Source: Pseudoruegeria sp039972875
Lineage (GTDB): Bacteria; Pseudomonadota; Alphaproteobacteria; Rhodobacterales; Rhodobacteraceae
Length of the DNA: 64,000 bases
Assembly: GCA_039972875.1 (NCBI GenBank)
Contig: JBDWMA010000044.1
Coordinates: 62,001-126,000, forward strand
Reading direction: 5' to 3'
Program-made: the position numbers and the translations under genes
Notes under the pieces: generated by a model
Database searches by the model: none
The model's input: the letters and a program-made list of their open reading frames with translations, nothing else
Told to the model about the DNA's origin: nothing
Part shown: one piece after another, positions 1-7,863 of the stretch
Position numbering within the stretch: position 1 is the stretch's first letter
How the letters are laid out: each line of letters begins with the position of its first letter

Positions 1-360
1 GATGACAGACGGGCCTTACAAGAAAGCTACGCCACTGGATTGATCACGTTCATCGCGGACAGTCTGGCGCAATTTGAACCAGACTTGCGCAAAGATATGA
101 TGTTTTTGCCTCATAATTTGAACCAACCTGTGACCCGGATGATTTTGGATCATTTCGGATGGGGGGACCGCTGTTTCCACGGTGATGTTGCCCACGTCGG
201 ACACGGCTTTTGTTCCGATATATTCCTGAACTTGGCAGTTTTTGAAGCGGACGATTGCAGCGCGTCTCAAGTTCTCGTTCTCGCAGCAGGCACAGGGGTG
301 ACGTTTGCAACATGCCTGCTGGACCGCACACCACACCAATCCATTTTAGAAGGATATTGA
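1..360 (+). CDS. Ketosynthase-III-like enzyme, C-terminal part only (5' end outside window)
   Basis: The frame runs in from the left edge and stops at TGA 358-360, so 119 residues are visible. They match the C-terminal half of a FabH-type thiolase-fold enzyme. The catalytic His is in LPHNLNQP (bases 112-114), and the third active-site segment reads VGHGFCSDIF. FabH enzymes have Gly-Asn-Thr at that last place; here the Asn is His, as in two further homologues in the window. The catalytic Cys would lie upstream and cannot be checked. The gene ends 2 bases before a carrier-protein gene, so they are probably co-translated. It likely transfers or condenses acyl groups held on carrier proteins; the substrate is unknown. 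Confidence 0.8.
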   Translation, partial: DDRRALQESYATGLITFIADSLAQFEPDLRKDMMFLPHNLNQPVTRMILDHFGWGDRCFHGDVAHVGHGFCSDIFLNLAVFEADDCSASQVLVLAAGTGVTFATCLLDRTPHQSILEGY

Positions 361-362
361 TA

Positions 363-635
363 ATGGATACGATGATTTCAAAGGCAATCGCAGAAGTATT
401 GAGCGATGTAACGGAACGCCCTGTCGAAACGATTAGTCCCGAAGCGCGTTTCGACAAGGACTTCGATTTGGACAGCTATATGTTTGTACAATTTTTGCTG
501 AGCCTCGAAGACAAAATCCCCAATCTGCGCTTTGACCCTGAAACAATTGGTCAGGCTGGCTTTAACACGATGGCCAGCCTTGTGCAGCATATAGCAGAAC
601 GTGTTGAACCGGTATTGGTTGAGGCCAATGCTTGA
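363..635 (+). CDS. Free-standing acyl/peptidyl carrier protein 1
   Basis: This 90-residue protein has the size and helical pattern of a carrier protein. The phosphopantetheine attachment site is Ser38 in FDLDSYMFVQFLLSLED (Asp-Ser followed by Tyr instead of the common Leu). It should be activated by the PPTase at 23875-24570. The start ATG is 2 bases after the preceding stop and the gene overlaps the next by 8 bases, so it sits inside a tightly coupled operon. Sequence alone does not show whether it carries an aminoacyl or fatty acyl group; the neighbouring DltA-like ligases make an amino acid plausible. Confidence 0.85.
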   Translation: MDTMISKAIAEVLSDVTERPVETISPEARFDKDFDLDSYMFVQFLLSLEDKIPNLRFDPETIGQAGFNTMASLVQHIAERVEPVLVEANA

Positions 636-1272
636 TGCCGCGCATTTTGGCTTGGGGGAGCAGGTGTTTTCCTGCGCCCGCAAGGCGGCCCCTTATGATG
701 CCTTAAGGATGACCTGTGAGGCCGTCACTGGCACCTCGGGGTATTTGGTCTGCGGTCCGTATGTTGTGCATCGGCAGGGCGAAACATTGGTGAATGCCGC
801 GGATCCCGACGCATCTCTGGAGGTTCTGAATGGGCTACAGGAAAGCGCTCTTGCACCGTTTGATTTAACATTGTCTCGTGTCCAATGTCCCGTGGGGCAC
901 ACTCTACCGCTGATCGTTGGTACCGCCGCCGTCGCGTTGCGATTGGGATTGTTGGCTCAAATGTTGGACCGTGCGTTTGTGCATTTGGAAAGCCGTGCAA
1001 GTTTCGGGCAGAAATTGCTGCATCAACCGCTTGTGAAAGGTCAGTTTTCGGCGAGCGGTGCTTTGTTGACCCGCATCCGTGCCGAAATGACAGCTGACGT
1101 GGTCGATCCGCTTGAAGTTGACGTGTTGCACGACGAGATTAGCCGCCACACCATTCATGTTGGAAAACTGATGGGGGGCCATGGTTTCAGAAGCGGCAGC
1201 TTGAACGACCTTGAATATTTGTCCGGTCTTTTGCGTGCCACCATGACGCAATGCCCAGTGGGCGAGGTCTGA
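628..1272 (+). CDS. Short acyl-CoA dehydrogenase-like protein (C-terminal domain only)
   Basis: The 214-residue product is about half the usual acyl-CoA dehydrogenase length. Residues from about 95 on resemble the C-terminal helical domain: an Arg-x-x-Phe-Gly segment (ESRASFGQKL) and a GGHGF segment near the end. The N-terminal 90 residues are not clearly the FAD-binding middle domain, and the TEP..GSD signature of intact family members is absent. I chose ATG 628, which overlaps the carrier-protein stop by 8 bases; a longer frame from 601 would lie inside that gene. It may be a non-catalytic partner of another dehydrogenase in the cluster or bind the carrier-linked substrate. Confidence in the fold is good, in a function low. 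Confidence 0.7.
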   Translation: MLDAAHFGLGEQVFSCARKAAPYDALRMTCEAVTGTSGYLVCGPYVVHRQGETLVNAADPDASLEVLNGLQESALAPFDLTLSRVQCPVGHTLPLIVGTAAVALRLGLLAQMLDRAFVHLESRASFGQKLLHQPLVKGQFSASGALLTRIRAEMTADVVDPLEVDVLHDEISRHTIHVGKLMGGHGFRSGSLNDLEYLSGLLRATMTQCPVGEV

Positions 1273-1275
1273 GGT

Positions 1276-1884
1276 ATGGCGTTTGCAACACATATCAAAG
1301 AGGTGCGTCTGCTTGCGAAGGGTGCATTGCCTCATCGCCCGCAGATGCAAAACCTGGAAGATCACAGCGATCTGGACTGCTGGCGGAACGCCCACGGGGT
1401 CGACACTGACCGAACCGTGACGAGTTGCAGTTTTGACGACGGAACGGGGCAAACCACACTGCATCCGACCGAATTGCAACGTGATTGGAAATCGCTGTGC
1501 GGACAGGTGGAAACACCAATGTTGGTTTATCTACACCGCGGTCATCAGCCTGATACGCGCTGTCCTATATTGCAAGATTTGCTTCAGACGTTGGACCATC
1601 GCGGCGGCGTGCACGCGTTGCGTGTCGAAGATCGGCACGCGCTCCATGATGCGTTGGACCTGAGCCGGGGGCTGGCTGTTCGGTTTGGTTTGGTTTTGGT
1701 GTTGAACGATCCGACGCATCGGTTATGTGCCGCGCGCCCAAAGCCTGCCCCCCTTAGATACATGTTGTTGGCCAATGAGCACCGCGCGCACAGCCTGCGT
1801 GAACGTCAAACCGCCCAAAGCCTCGCCGCGTTTCAACCCGTTGGTTCATCCGCTTCCCATACAGTTATTTCGGAGATTCATTGA
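1276..1884 (+). CDS. Unknown cluster protein, possibly a degenerate thiolase-fold half-domain
   Basis: A 202-residue soluble protein that I do not recognise with certainty. Residues 120-160 (LRVEDRHALHDALDLSR followed by a hydrophobic strand) look like the nucleophile-elbow helix and strand of the FabH-like proteins nearby, compare DQHNCSGVFWALDLAR in the product of 8732-9727. If the alignment is right, the catalytic Cys is lost and the C-terminal half is missing. It begins 3 bases after the dehydrogenase-like gene and its TGA overlaps the ATG of the MATE gene by one base, so it belongs to the same operon. It might be a structural partner of an active ketosynthase. That assignment is an inference. 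Confidence 0.65.
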   Translation: MAFATHIKEVRLLAKGALPHRPQMQNLEDHSDLDCWRNAHGVDTDRTVTSCSFDDGTGQTTLHPTELQRDWKSLCGQVETPMLVYLHRGHQPDTRCPILQDLLQTLDHRGGVHALRVEDRHALHDALDLSRGLAVRFGLVLVLNDPTHRLCAARPKPAPLRYMLLANEHRAHSLRERQTAQSLAAFQPVGSSASHTVISEIH

Positions 1885-3272
1885 TGTCATCTGTTGACGC
1901 ATCTTCCGCTTCTGCGGCTTCTTTGTCGGCCATACGCACACCGTCCATGATACAGGTGCTCATGACAATCATGGGCCTGGCTATTCCTTTTGCGCTTGGG
2001 GCCGCTGTTACATCCAGCCTTAATCTAGGCAAAGTCGCGTTGTTGTCGCGTGCACCCGATACCGGGGCGTTGCACGAATTATCACTGCTTCAGCCTAGTT
2101 TTGTCCTGATCCTTGCGATCATGGAAGGGTTGGCCATTACGAACCAAGTGTTCAGCGCCAAATCACGTAACAACTGGCCACGTCGTGGTGTATTGCGGGC
2201 CTCACGACGATTGTCGATCATAGGTGCAGCTCTATTTATGGCTGTGGCTGCGATTGGGTATGCTCTGCCGCATTTCGTTGAGATCAACGATCCGATCTTG
2301 GCCCAAACGGTCGCGTTATTCCCGTTGTTCGTCCTGTCGATGACCTTGTTTGCGATCTTTGATATTTATTTTGGCGCAATGCGCGGCCAAGGCCGTATCA
2401 TGTTGGGATTGCTACCCTTTGCGGGCTTGGTCGTTATCGACTTGGCCGTGACCTTTGTGCTGGTATCGCAATACGGCTGGGGTTTTGAAGCGGTCCTTAT
2501 AGGTAATTTAAGTGGCGCTGGATTGATGTTGCCGGTTATTGTCTGGCTGCTAAAGCGAGAAGTCGCCGATGGCGAAGAAAGCCCTGATCAGCCATTTCGT
2601 ATCCGCATTCGACAGCTTCAGATTGGCGTTGGTATTCCTGTGTTCAGTTCGCTTGTTGTTGGTTTTATCAGCGCATCGGTTGCCTTTCCGCTCTTGGCAA
2701 AGTTGGGACAAGAACAAGTCTCTGCGTTCTTTGTCATTTTGCGCTACCGCATCGCCTTTATGATCCCTGCGATTGCTATTGGATCGGCGATTGCGATTTT
2801 GGTGAATCAAGCCGCTGAAGAAGACGCTGGCACGTCGCGCTTGCGGTTTTTGACCATCGGCGTGCCTGTGATGCTGGTGCTGTACATAGGTGCGACGCTG
2901 GGTGTGTCTCAATGGTCGGGTATCCTCAATCTGTTGGTGCCAGCCGACGCCGAGGGTGCGTTATACAGTGCAACTGAAACGATGTTTAACCTGTTGCTTG
3001 TGACGTTCTTTTTGGTGGCTGGCAGCGCGATGATGCAAGTGATCCTGGAACAGTTGGGGCGGGGCGGACAGGTGTTTGCCATAACCGCCCTCATTGAACT
3101 GGGCACCTGCGGTGTTCTGGTTTGGGTGATGCAAGAGGGTGCCACAGTGGCTGACATTGCAACCATCTTTAATGGGTTTGCATTACTTGGATTTGTATTG
3201 TTCGCGCTGCAAATGCTCTTGTTGATCCGAAAATTGAAGATCCAACAGGCGGAGACCAGCGATGCTGTTTGA
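1884..3272 (+). CDS. MATE-family multidrug/metabolite efflux protein
   Basis: The 462-residue protein has about twelve hydrophobic segments in two similar halves, the layout of MATE exporters, which drive out cationic or drug-like compounds with Na+ or H+. Recognisable features are the GQGRIMLGLLPF loop after helix 5 and the matching LGRGGQVFAIT loop in the second half. ATG 1884 overlaps the previous stop; a TTG at 1881 is also open but less likely. It lies in the middle of the biosynthetic operon, so export of the product or an intermediate, or self-protection, is the likely role. The substrate is not visible from sequence. Confidence 0.88.
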   Translation: MSSVDASSASAASLSAIRTPSMIQVLMTIMGLAIPFALGAAVTSSLNLGKVALLSRAPDTGALHELSLLQPSFVLILAIMEGLAITNQVFSAKSRNNWPRRGVLRASRRLSIIGAALFMAVAAIGYALPHFVEINDPILAQTVALFPLFVLSMTLFAIFDIYFGAMRGQGRIMLGLLPFAGLVVIDLAVTFVLVSQYGWGFEAVLIGNLSGAGLMLPVIVWLLKREVADGEESPDQPFRIRIRQLQIGVGIPVFSSLVVGFISASVAFPLLAKLGQEQVSAFFVILRYRIAFMIPAIAIGSAIAILVNQAAEEDAGTSRLRFLTIGVPVMLVLYIGATLGVSQWSGILNLLVPADAEGALYSATETMFNLLLVTFFLVAGSAMMQVILEQLGRGGQVFAITALIELGTCGVLVWVMQEGATVADIATIFNGFALLGFVLFALQMLLLIRKLKIQQAETSDAV

Positions 3273-4185
3273 GCTTGCGTATCCGGGGTTGTGTCTTGCC
3301 GAAGGTTTGGGCCAATTGATGGGGCGTCGCCGTCTTGCGGGTACCCCTTACACTTACCGGGCAACACGGTGCCGGATGCAACGTCGCGAAATCGATCTGC
3401 TGTCAAAAGTGTCGCCGCGCTGGGCCGCTCGGGTTGCGTTGCGCCGATTTGAGGCGATGCGCCCTCGGGTACAGGGCGACAGGCTGACAACCTCGCCAAA
3501 ACGAGCGTCAGGTGTCGATGGTACATTGGTTGATAAACGTTTTGGTCCCCACAATGGCCCCTGTGTTTTGCTACTTCATGGCTGGAACGCGAGCGGCGAT
3601 ATGATGTACCCGCTGGCCAAGGCTTTGGCGGGGCATGGGGCACATGTGGTTGTCCCAGATCTTCCAGGAGAGGGTGCAAATCCGAGGGCTATATTAAGCT
3701 TTACCGAAAAGGCGCGGATCATTGCTGAGTGCTATTCGGAACTGTCGTTTGAAGCCATTATTGGTCATTCCGCCGGAGGCTTGATTGCCGCGCAAGCCAT
3801 GGAACATGGGGCGAAAAGCCAACGGTTGGTGACGGTCTGTTCGCCTTTATCAATGGCCACTTTGCTCGGTGCTTATTTGGTCAAAACCGACGCCCCAATA
3901 CCCGTCTTTGATGCGATCTTGGCTCACTATGAACGCCGAGAGCGGCGCAATCCGCATCAAGTAGGTGCGGCTTTGTTCAAATCGATGGCTGGGCGTATTA
4001 CGATCGTACATGCGCAGAAGGATTGGCAGGTCAAAGTGTCAGACGGTCATGCGATTGCAGATCTTTGCACGACGCAGCCCTATGTGCTGGACCAATGCAA
4101 TCACCACACGATCCTCGATGATTTACGTCTGCACGATTTTGTAGCCAGCACTGTTTTCCCAGCGAAAGCAGGTTCGGTATGCTGA
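3262..4185 (+). CDS. Alpha/beta hydrolase
   Basis: A 307-residue alpha/beta hydrolase. The oxyanion strand is LLLHGWNASG, the nucleophile elbow is GHSAGG (Ser), and the probable catalytic His is in CNHHTILDD near the C-terminus. An N-terminal region of about 95 residues precedes the hydrolase domain. The start overlaps the MATE gene by 11 bases and the end overlaps the next ketosynthase by 7 bases. In a cluster with carrier proteins it could be a thioesterase that releases or edits carrier-bound acyl groups. It could also be an aminopeptidase that removes a protecting aminoacyl group, as VinJ does in vicenistatin biosynthesis. Sequence does not distinguish these. Confidence 0.85.
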   Translation: MLFELAYPGLCLAEGLGQLMGRRRLAGTPYTYRATRCRMQRREIDLLSKVSPRWAARVALRRFEAMRPRVQGDRLTTSPKRASGVDGTLVDKRFGPHNGPCVLLLHGWNASGDMMYPLAKALAGHGAHVVVPDLPGEGANPRAILSFTEKARIIAECYSELSFEAIIGHSAGGLIAAQAMEHGAKSQRLVTVCSPLSMATLLGAYLVKTDAPIPVFDAILAHYERRERRNPHQVGAALFKSMAGRITIVHAQKDWQVKVSDGHAIADLCTTQPYVLDQCNHHTILDDLRLHDFVASTVFPAKAGSVC

Positions 4186-5105
4186 ATATCCTTGATATTG
4201 CGATTGCCTATCCAGAGCGGCAAGAGAAGTTGGCAGATTTATCTGATGATCTGGATTTATCACGTGACCAGATGCGGATGTTTGACCGGTTTTTCGGGTT
4301 TGATCAGTTCAACTGTGATCATGAGGAATCCTTGCAAACCTTGATGGATCGCGCGGCAGCTTCTGTTCTGGAACGCAATCCTACACAAGATGCAGAGTTA
4401 AGCCACGTTGCACATTGCCATACACTTTTGGCGACAGGTCTCTTTGGTCACGAGGAAACTGACGTATTGCGTGACTTTAAAGCCCGCGGCTGCGAGACGT
4501 TTAGTGCCACGATGAACCATTGTGCCACCGGTGTCAGTATGTTGGGCGTTTTTGATAAAATGCTCGGACCTCAGGACGTTGGCCTGATTTTGATCGGTGA
4601 AAAGGCGTTTCACCCTGCCATTCGTGTCATTGAAAATACCACGGTGATGGGCGAAGCGGGGGCTGCGATTTTAGTGGGGCATCAACCAGGCCCTTACCGA
4701 GTTGTCGACACGTTCACCCACCATGCCCCATCCTTTTGGAAAAATACCGGGTTGCGCGGAGAGAATTATCTGGCGGGGTTTGACGCGGCCTATAAGAATT
4801 TGGCCTGCGATAGTCTGACAATGGCAATGGCCCAGTTTGGGCGCGACTACGGTCAAATCCGCAAGCTTTTGCCGCATAATGTCAACGTTCCGTCGTGGTG
4901 CCAAATTGCGGCAGAGACCGGAATTGAACGCGAGAAATTGCAGCTTTCGACGATCGGTCAATATGGTCACTGCTTTGGTGCCGACCCTTTCATCAACCTT
5001 ACCGATACGGCCTCTACTGGCGGATTGGATTCTGCGGACGAGGTGCTGTTGTTCAGCATTGGACTTGGCGCGACGGCGTCCTGCGCATTGCTACAGGTCG
5101 CATGA
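4179..5105 (+). CDS. Ketosynthase-III-like acyltransferase/condensing enzyme
   Basis: The 308-residue protein has the FabH fold. The nucleophile is Cys115 in MNHCATGVSM and the catalytic His is His233 in LLPHNVNVP. The third active-site position, Asn in FabH, is His264 in YGHCFGADPF. FabH homologues with a changed third residue include O-acyltransferases such as CerJ, so transfer of an acyl group to an oxygen, nitrogen or another carrier is as likely as decarboxylative condensation. It sits between the hydrolase and carrier protein 2. No other gene here looks like a general fatty-acid synthase component, so a dedicated pathway role is more likely than housekeeping. Confidence 0.87.
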   Translation: MLNILDIAIAYPERQEKLADLSDDLDLSRDQMRMFDRFFGFDQFNCDHEESLQTLMDRAAASVLERNPTQDAELSHVAHCHTLLATGLFGHEETDVLRDFKARGCETFSATMNHCATGVSMLGVFDKMLGPQDVGLILIGEKAFHPAIRVIENTTVMGEAGAAILVGHQPGPYRVVDTFTHHAPSFWKNTGLRGENYLAGFDAAYKNLACDSLTMAMAQFGRDYGQIRKLLPHNVNVPSWCQIAAETGIEREKLQLSTIGQYGHCFGADPFINLTDTASTGGLDSADEVLLFSIGLGATASCALLQVA

Positions 5106-5143
5106 CAGACATCGTTCAAATTTGATTTTCAAGGAGACTTAAT

Positions 5144-5425
5144 ATGACAAACTTTCACACCATGATATGCGATAGCCTTCACGATATTGGGCTTGGCCCC
5201 AACCGCGTGGCGCGTGCGGCCAACAACGAAACGCTTTATGGCAGTGGCGGTTTGTTGAATTCAATTGAGCTGGTGCAATTTGTCGCCACCTTGAGCGAGC
5301 GTAGTTCCATCGAAGCTTTTGAATTGATGGAGCACTTTCAAGGCGAAGATAGCATTTTTGGCTCGTTTTCACGACTGCAAGGTTACTTTGAAACCCGCGC
5401 AACCCAACAGACAATGGTAGGCTGA
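5144..5425 (+). CDS. Free-standing carrier protein 2 (Asn-Ser attachment motif)
   Basis: The 93-residue product has the carrier-protein pattern, with Ser40 in GGLLNSIELVQFV. The residue before the serine is Asn39 instead of the near-invariant Asp, which may slow or alter recognition by phosphopantetheinyl transferases. A strong ribosome-binding site (AAGGAG, about 5129-5134) precedes ATG 5144. The gene ends 2 bases before the decarboxylase-dehydrogenase fusion, making it the best candidate for the carrier on which that enzyme works. The cargo is unknown. Confidence 0.78.
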   Translation: MTNFHTMICDSLHDIGLGPNRVARAANNETLYGSGGLLNSIELVQFVATLSERSSIEAFELMEHFQGEDSIFGSFSRLQGYFETRATQQTMVG

Positions 5426-5427
5426 AC

Positions 5428-7863
5428 ATGGGAAAGTTTAGCCTGAATGAGCAGCAAGTGGTGCAATTGCACGATGTCGCAAGCCGTGTTGGTACGCCGT
5501 TTTATCTGTATGATGCCAATGCACTGCGGCAGCGTGTCTCTGATCTGCAGACGCAATTGCCGCAGGTTGATTTTTTCTATTCGCTTAAGGCCAATCCGAA
5601 CATGTCAGTTGTGAGCACCCTGGTGGGAGCTGGCACGGGTGCTGAGGTCAGTTCGCGTCTTGAGTTGGAAACCGCGCTGGAAGCGGGTGCGGTGCCGTCG
5701 CGTCTGTTGATGGTTGGACCGGGAAAATCGGGGTCTGACCTTGAACGCGCGGTACAGCTTGGCATCAAAGCTATTGTCGTTGAATCGCTGGATGAATTGG
5801 ATGAGATCGACCGGATCGCAGCGATTCAAGGTCGTGTGCAGAGCGTTGCGTTGCGCATTAACCCTGATTTCCAAGTCCATGGTGCGCGTCTCGCAATGAG
5901 CGGTCGTGCCACTCAATTTGGCATTGACCAATCCGAAATGCTGAATGCGGTAAACCGCGCCCAGTCCTTACCGCATCTGCGTCTTGCGGGGCTGCATATA
6001 TATATGGGGACGCGCATACTAAAAACTGAGACCTTATCTGAAAACACCCGCCAAATCCTGAATTTGGCGAATGATCTCATAGGCAAGTTGGCAGCGCCAT
6101 TAGATTTTGTTGATATCGGCGGTGGGTTTGGTGTGCCGTATTACGAAGACGAGCCCACCCTTCACCTTGCACGTGTCGGCGAGGCTTTGCGGCCGCTGAT
6201 CAATATGTTTATGCAAGCGCACCCAAACACACGCGTGGCGATTGAGCTTGGGCGTTACATGGTGGCCGAAGCCGGGTTGTTTGTCACCAAAATCGTTCAA
6301 GTGAAGACGTCGAAGAACGAGCAATTTGCGGTCTGTGATGGCGGTTCCAATCTGCATACCGCTGCGGCAGGTCAGGGTTTTATGCGCCGGAACTTTCCGT
6401 TCACATTGCTTCCCGCTACGCCAAGATCCCTTGATGAAACCAGCGTTTGCGCGATGACAGGACCGCTTTGTACACCAATGGATGTCATACTATCTGCTGT
6501 TGACGTGGCTAACCCAATTGCGGGGGATTTGGTGTGTATTCATCAATCTGGCGCATACGGGCCAACTGCATCTCCTGTGAATTTTTTGGGCTTTGGTGGT
6601 CCTTCCGAAGTTATGGTCGATGGAGATCGATTGACGGTCGTACATTCGGCGCCGTCTTGGCAAGAACGACTGGCCGCGCAGCGCCCCCAGCCTGTTTGCA
6701 CGCCTGAGCGGTCAGAGAACGCGCCCCTGCCAGAGCCATTTAATCACGCTGTGTTAGATCGCTTAACTCCGCTAAGGGGTTTGTTTGAGACGATTGGCTC
6801 CGAGCTTGAAACAGATCCAGGCGCGTGGAGTGCATTGTGGGACAACGCAACCGTACGGGCGTTGACGACGATTGGCGTTCCCGACAGCCATAATGGTTTT
6901 GGATTGGCGGATACTGATCTGGGAATCGAGGATTGTAACCATTCGCTGCATGTCGCGGTTATTGAACGGCTGGCGCGGTTTGATCCAAGTTGCATTCTTG
7001 CTTTGCCTGGGCCTTCGTTGTCTGGGGGCGCAGTTTTGGCCGCCGGGAGTGACGCCCAGATTGATCAATTTTTCAAAGCCTACCGGTCTGGACCACAAGG
7101 CACGTTCTTTGCCGTGACGGAACCCGAAGTGGGATCCGATGCGTCAAAGGGAACTACGATTGTGACGACGGATTCCAGGGGGCGTATGCTGCTGAACGGC
7201 ACCAAGATGCTTATTGGCGGTGTGGCGCGTGCTAAAATTGGGTTGGTTTTTGCTCAGATGGAAAACACGGGCGCGGCTGTTTTGGTTATGCTGTCTCCGG
7301 CAAATCATAGCGATTGTCTAACAATTACCCGTTTGCCTGCGTCTGGCTTGGCTGGGGCCGATCTGTGCCAACTTGAAATGCGCGACGTGCCAATTACGGC
7401 AGATATGCTGATTGGTGCGCGGGAATCCGGCGCGACGTCTTTGCGAGATGGGTTTATGGCGATCAACGGTGTGTTTGAACGCAATCGTCCGGTTGTTGCA
7501 GCACTTGCATTGGGCAACGCGGCAGGCATGTTGGATCGGTTGGAAAAAGCCGGATATGCCACTGCATTCGCCGGAATGCGCAGGCGATATGTCGGCTTAT
7601 TGGGACGCCTTGCATTGGTCCTTGAGGATCAAGCGCGGGGCCGCCCCCGGAGCCACCGGATTAGTGAAGTAAAATATCAAGCGATTGCGTTTTCGGATGA
7701 TCTGGTGCGCCGGATCACATCAGAAGCTGCCACAGTCATGTTCTCTGACGCGTTGTTACGTCGAAAAATGCGTGATGCGAAAGCGTTTGAGTACATGGAA
7801 GGCACTTCAAATATCCACTTGTTGAATGCGTTCCGCAGCTTTGCGTCTGAGGTGCCAGCATGA
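5428..7863 (+). CDS. Fusion: type III PLP decarboxylase + acyl-CoA dehydrogenase
   Basis: An 811-residue two-domain enzyme. Residues 1 to about 410 are a fold-type III PLP decarboxylase of the diaminopimelate/ornithine decarboxylase family. Lys54 (YSLKANP) binds PLP, GGGFGVPYY binds the phosphate, ELGRYMVAEAG follows, and Cys348 (GPLCTPMD) is the second-subunit catalytic residue. Residues from about 430 to 811 are an acyl-CoA dehydrogenase, with VTEPEVGSD for flavin/substrate binding and the base Glu in EYMEGTSNIH. All key residues are present in both parts. Relatives BtrK and VinO decarboxylate amino acids bound to carrier proteins. The fused dehydrogenase suggests decarboxylation of a carrier-bound amino acid followed by alpha,beta- or imine-forming oxidation. 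The order and substrate are inferred. Confidence 0.92.
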   Translation: MGKFSLNEQQVVQLHDVASRVGTPFYLYDANALRQRVSDLQTQLPQVDFFYSLKANPNMSVVSTLVGAGTGAEVSSRLELETALEAGAVPSRLLMVGPGKSGSDLERAVQLGIKAIVVESLDELDEIDRIAAIQGRVQSVALRINPDFQVHGARLAMSGRATQFGIDQSEMLNAVNRAQSLPHLRLAGLHIYMGTRILKTETLSENTRQILNLANDLIGKLAAPLDFVDIGGGFGVPYYEDEPTLHLARVGEALRPLINMFMQAHPNTRVAIELGRYMVAEAGLFVTKIVQVKTSKNEQFAVCDGGSNLHTAAAGQGFMRRNFPFTLLPATPRSLDETSVCAMTGPLCTPMDVILSAVDVANPIAGDLVCIHQSGAYGPTASPVNFLGFGGPSEVMVDGDRLTVVHSAPSWQERLAAQRPQPVCTPERSENAPLPEPFNHAVLDRLTPLRGLFETIGSELETDPGAWSALWDNATVRALTTIGVPDSHNGFGLADTDLGIEDCNHSLHVAVIERLARFDPSCILALPGPSLSGGAVLAAGSDAQIDQFFKAYRSGPQGTFFAVTEPEVGSDASKGTTIVTTDSRGRMLLNGTKMLIGGVARAKIGLVFAQMENTGAAVLVMLSPANHSDCLTITRLPASGLAGADLCQLEMRDVPITADMLIGARESGATSLRDGFMAINGVFERNRPVVAALALGNAAGMLDRLEKAGYATAFAGMRRRYVGLLGRLALVLEDQARGRPRSHRISEVKYQAIAFSDDLVRRITSEAATVMFSDALLRRKMRDAKAFEYMEGTSNIHLLNAFRSFASEVPA

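Noticed and set aside
904..1479. Minus-strand open frame opposite the short dehydrogenase-like gene
   Set aside because: No start signal or family resemblance; the plus strand carries the operon with overlapping starts and stops.
2909..3679. Minus-strand open frame across the MATE and hydrolase genes
   Set aside because: It spans the junction of two confident plus-strand genes and has low-complexity Pro/Arg/Thr-rich translation.
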